A program made the position numbers and the translations under genes. The notes under the pieces are model-generated. The model ran no database searches. It was not told the origin of the DNA and saw nothing but the letters and a program-made list of their open reading frames with translations. This document shows positions 63,735-64,000 of a stretch of 64,000 nucleotides of DNA, piece by piece; the stretch's first letter is position 1; each line of letters begins with the position of its first letter. Origin of the DNA: Sphingomonas alpina (lineage in GTDB: Bacteria; Pseudomonadota; Alphaproteobacteria; Sphingomonadales; Sphingomonadaceae); assembly GCF_014490665.1 (NCBI RefSeq), contig NZ_CP061038.1, forward strand, positions 2,356,001 to 2,420,000, given 5' to 3'.

Positions 63735-64000
63735 TCAATGCCCCACTGCAAAGACTGGCGGGCGTCGGTGCGCCCAGGGGCTCGCATCCTCGAGCTCGAA
63801 GCCGAGTTCGAACAACAACCGTTCCTGGCCGATATCGGCGGCGAACTGCATGCCGACCGGCAGGCCATCCCCCGTCCAGTGCAGCGGCACGCTCATCGCT
63901 GGCGCGGCGACGTAATTCTGCAGGTTGGTCAGATTCATGAACTCGAAGATCCGCGCCGACAGGATAGCGGGCGGCACATCGCCGGCGATCTCGCCGATCG
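63735..64000 (-). CDS. amidase, C-terminal fragment
   Basis: The gene continues beyond the right edge. The C-terminal 88 or so residues include IFEFMNLTNLQNYVAAPAMS, VPLHWTGDGLPVGMQFAADI and ELEDASPWAHRRPPVFAVGH, matching the C-terminus of amidase signature enzymes (AxxxPxxxTxDGLPxGMQ). The stop is four bases before the MFS start, so it is probably the first visible gene of this minus-strand operon. Confidence 0.88.
   Translation of the reverse strand, partial: IGEIAGDVPPAILSARIFEFMNLTNLQNYVAAPAMSVPLHWTGDGLPVGMQFAADIGQERLLFELGFELEDASPWAHRRPPVFAVGH

Overview
The window looks like chromosome of a sphingomonad (Sphingomonas or a close relative, Alphaproteobacteria). The evidence is high GC content, the order tkt - small coiled-coil gene - zapA - 6S RNA - 5-formyltetrahydrofolate cyclo-ligase - DUF2842, a TonB-dependent receptor, N-terminal VVTAxRR-type motifs, many acyl-CoA/CaiB-type catabolic genes, and the short GC-rich inverted repeats scattered through sphingomonad genomes. 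No plasmid, phage or transposase gene is visible.

Layout. 1-2.3 kb: housekeeping block (transketolase start, ZapA, 6S RNA, folate enzyme, DUF2842, DoxX, tRNA-Asp). 2.3-10.3 kb: AI-2E-type permease, an unrecognised beta-propeller-like protein, a small membrane protein coupled to glycerol kinase, an M23 peptidase and an acyl-CoA ligase. 10.4-20.3 kb: plus-strand lipid/CoA run with serine hydrolase, fused enoyl-CoA hydratase/3-hydroxyacyl-CoA dehydrogenase, amidase, two neighbouring acyl-CoA dehydrogenases, TesB thioesterase and a DUF885 peptidase-like protein. 20.3-24.4 kb: an unusual array of short inverted repeats, a tandem pair of secreted paralogues and a hydrolase/membrane fusion. 24.4-31 kb: minus-strand catabolic cluster (two SDRs, APH-like kinase, Zn-alcohol dehydrogenase, acyl-CoA dehydrogenase) divergent from a double-domain TetR regulator, with a 25-bp inverted repeat between them that looks like its operator.

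31-37.2 kb: a visibly AT-richer island with a secreted RHS/YD-repeat protein of 1469 residues, a translationally overlapping small membrane protein (candidate immunity protein) and a frameshifted YD/Calx-beta/B-lectin gene. 37.4-42.2 kb: glutaryl-CoA dehydrogenase, two CaiB/BaiF family-III CoA-transferase/racemase genes and an FucP-type sugar transporter. 42.3-49.6 kb: DODA-type dioxygenase, an orphan [2Fe-2S] oxidoreductase subunit, an RcnB-like repeat protein with a clear terminator, a prolyl-hydroxylase-type oxygenase, an M28 peptidase, a second array of the unusual repeats, recJ with an apparent early frameshift, a VOC protein and tRNA-Glu. 49.7-52.9 kb: zinc-uptake operon (DUF2946-like protein, ZnuD-like receptor, Zur) with a Zur-like palindrome upstream. 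52.9-64 kb: FAD monooxygenase divergent from an AraC regulator, NTF2-like protein, AarF/UbiB-like kinase, and a minus-strand operon (amidase end, MFS, TetR, sugar-lactone-oxidase-like flavoprotein, DSD1-type PLP enzyme) that looks like a small catabolic cluster.

The two least explained signals are (1) the pair of repeat arrays at 20345-20547 and 46920-47097, which share an 18-base core but carry different, internally uniform repeat tags, and (2) the RHS island with its unassigned C-terminal tip. Three genes (36266-37152, recJ, 56982-57685) each appear to be broken by one base in or next to a homopolymer, so sequencing error must be excluded before reading biology into them.
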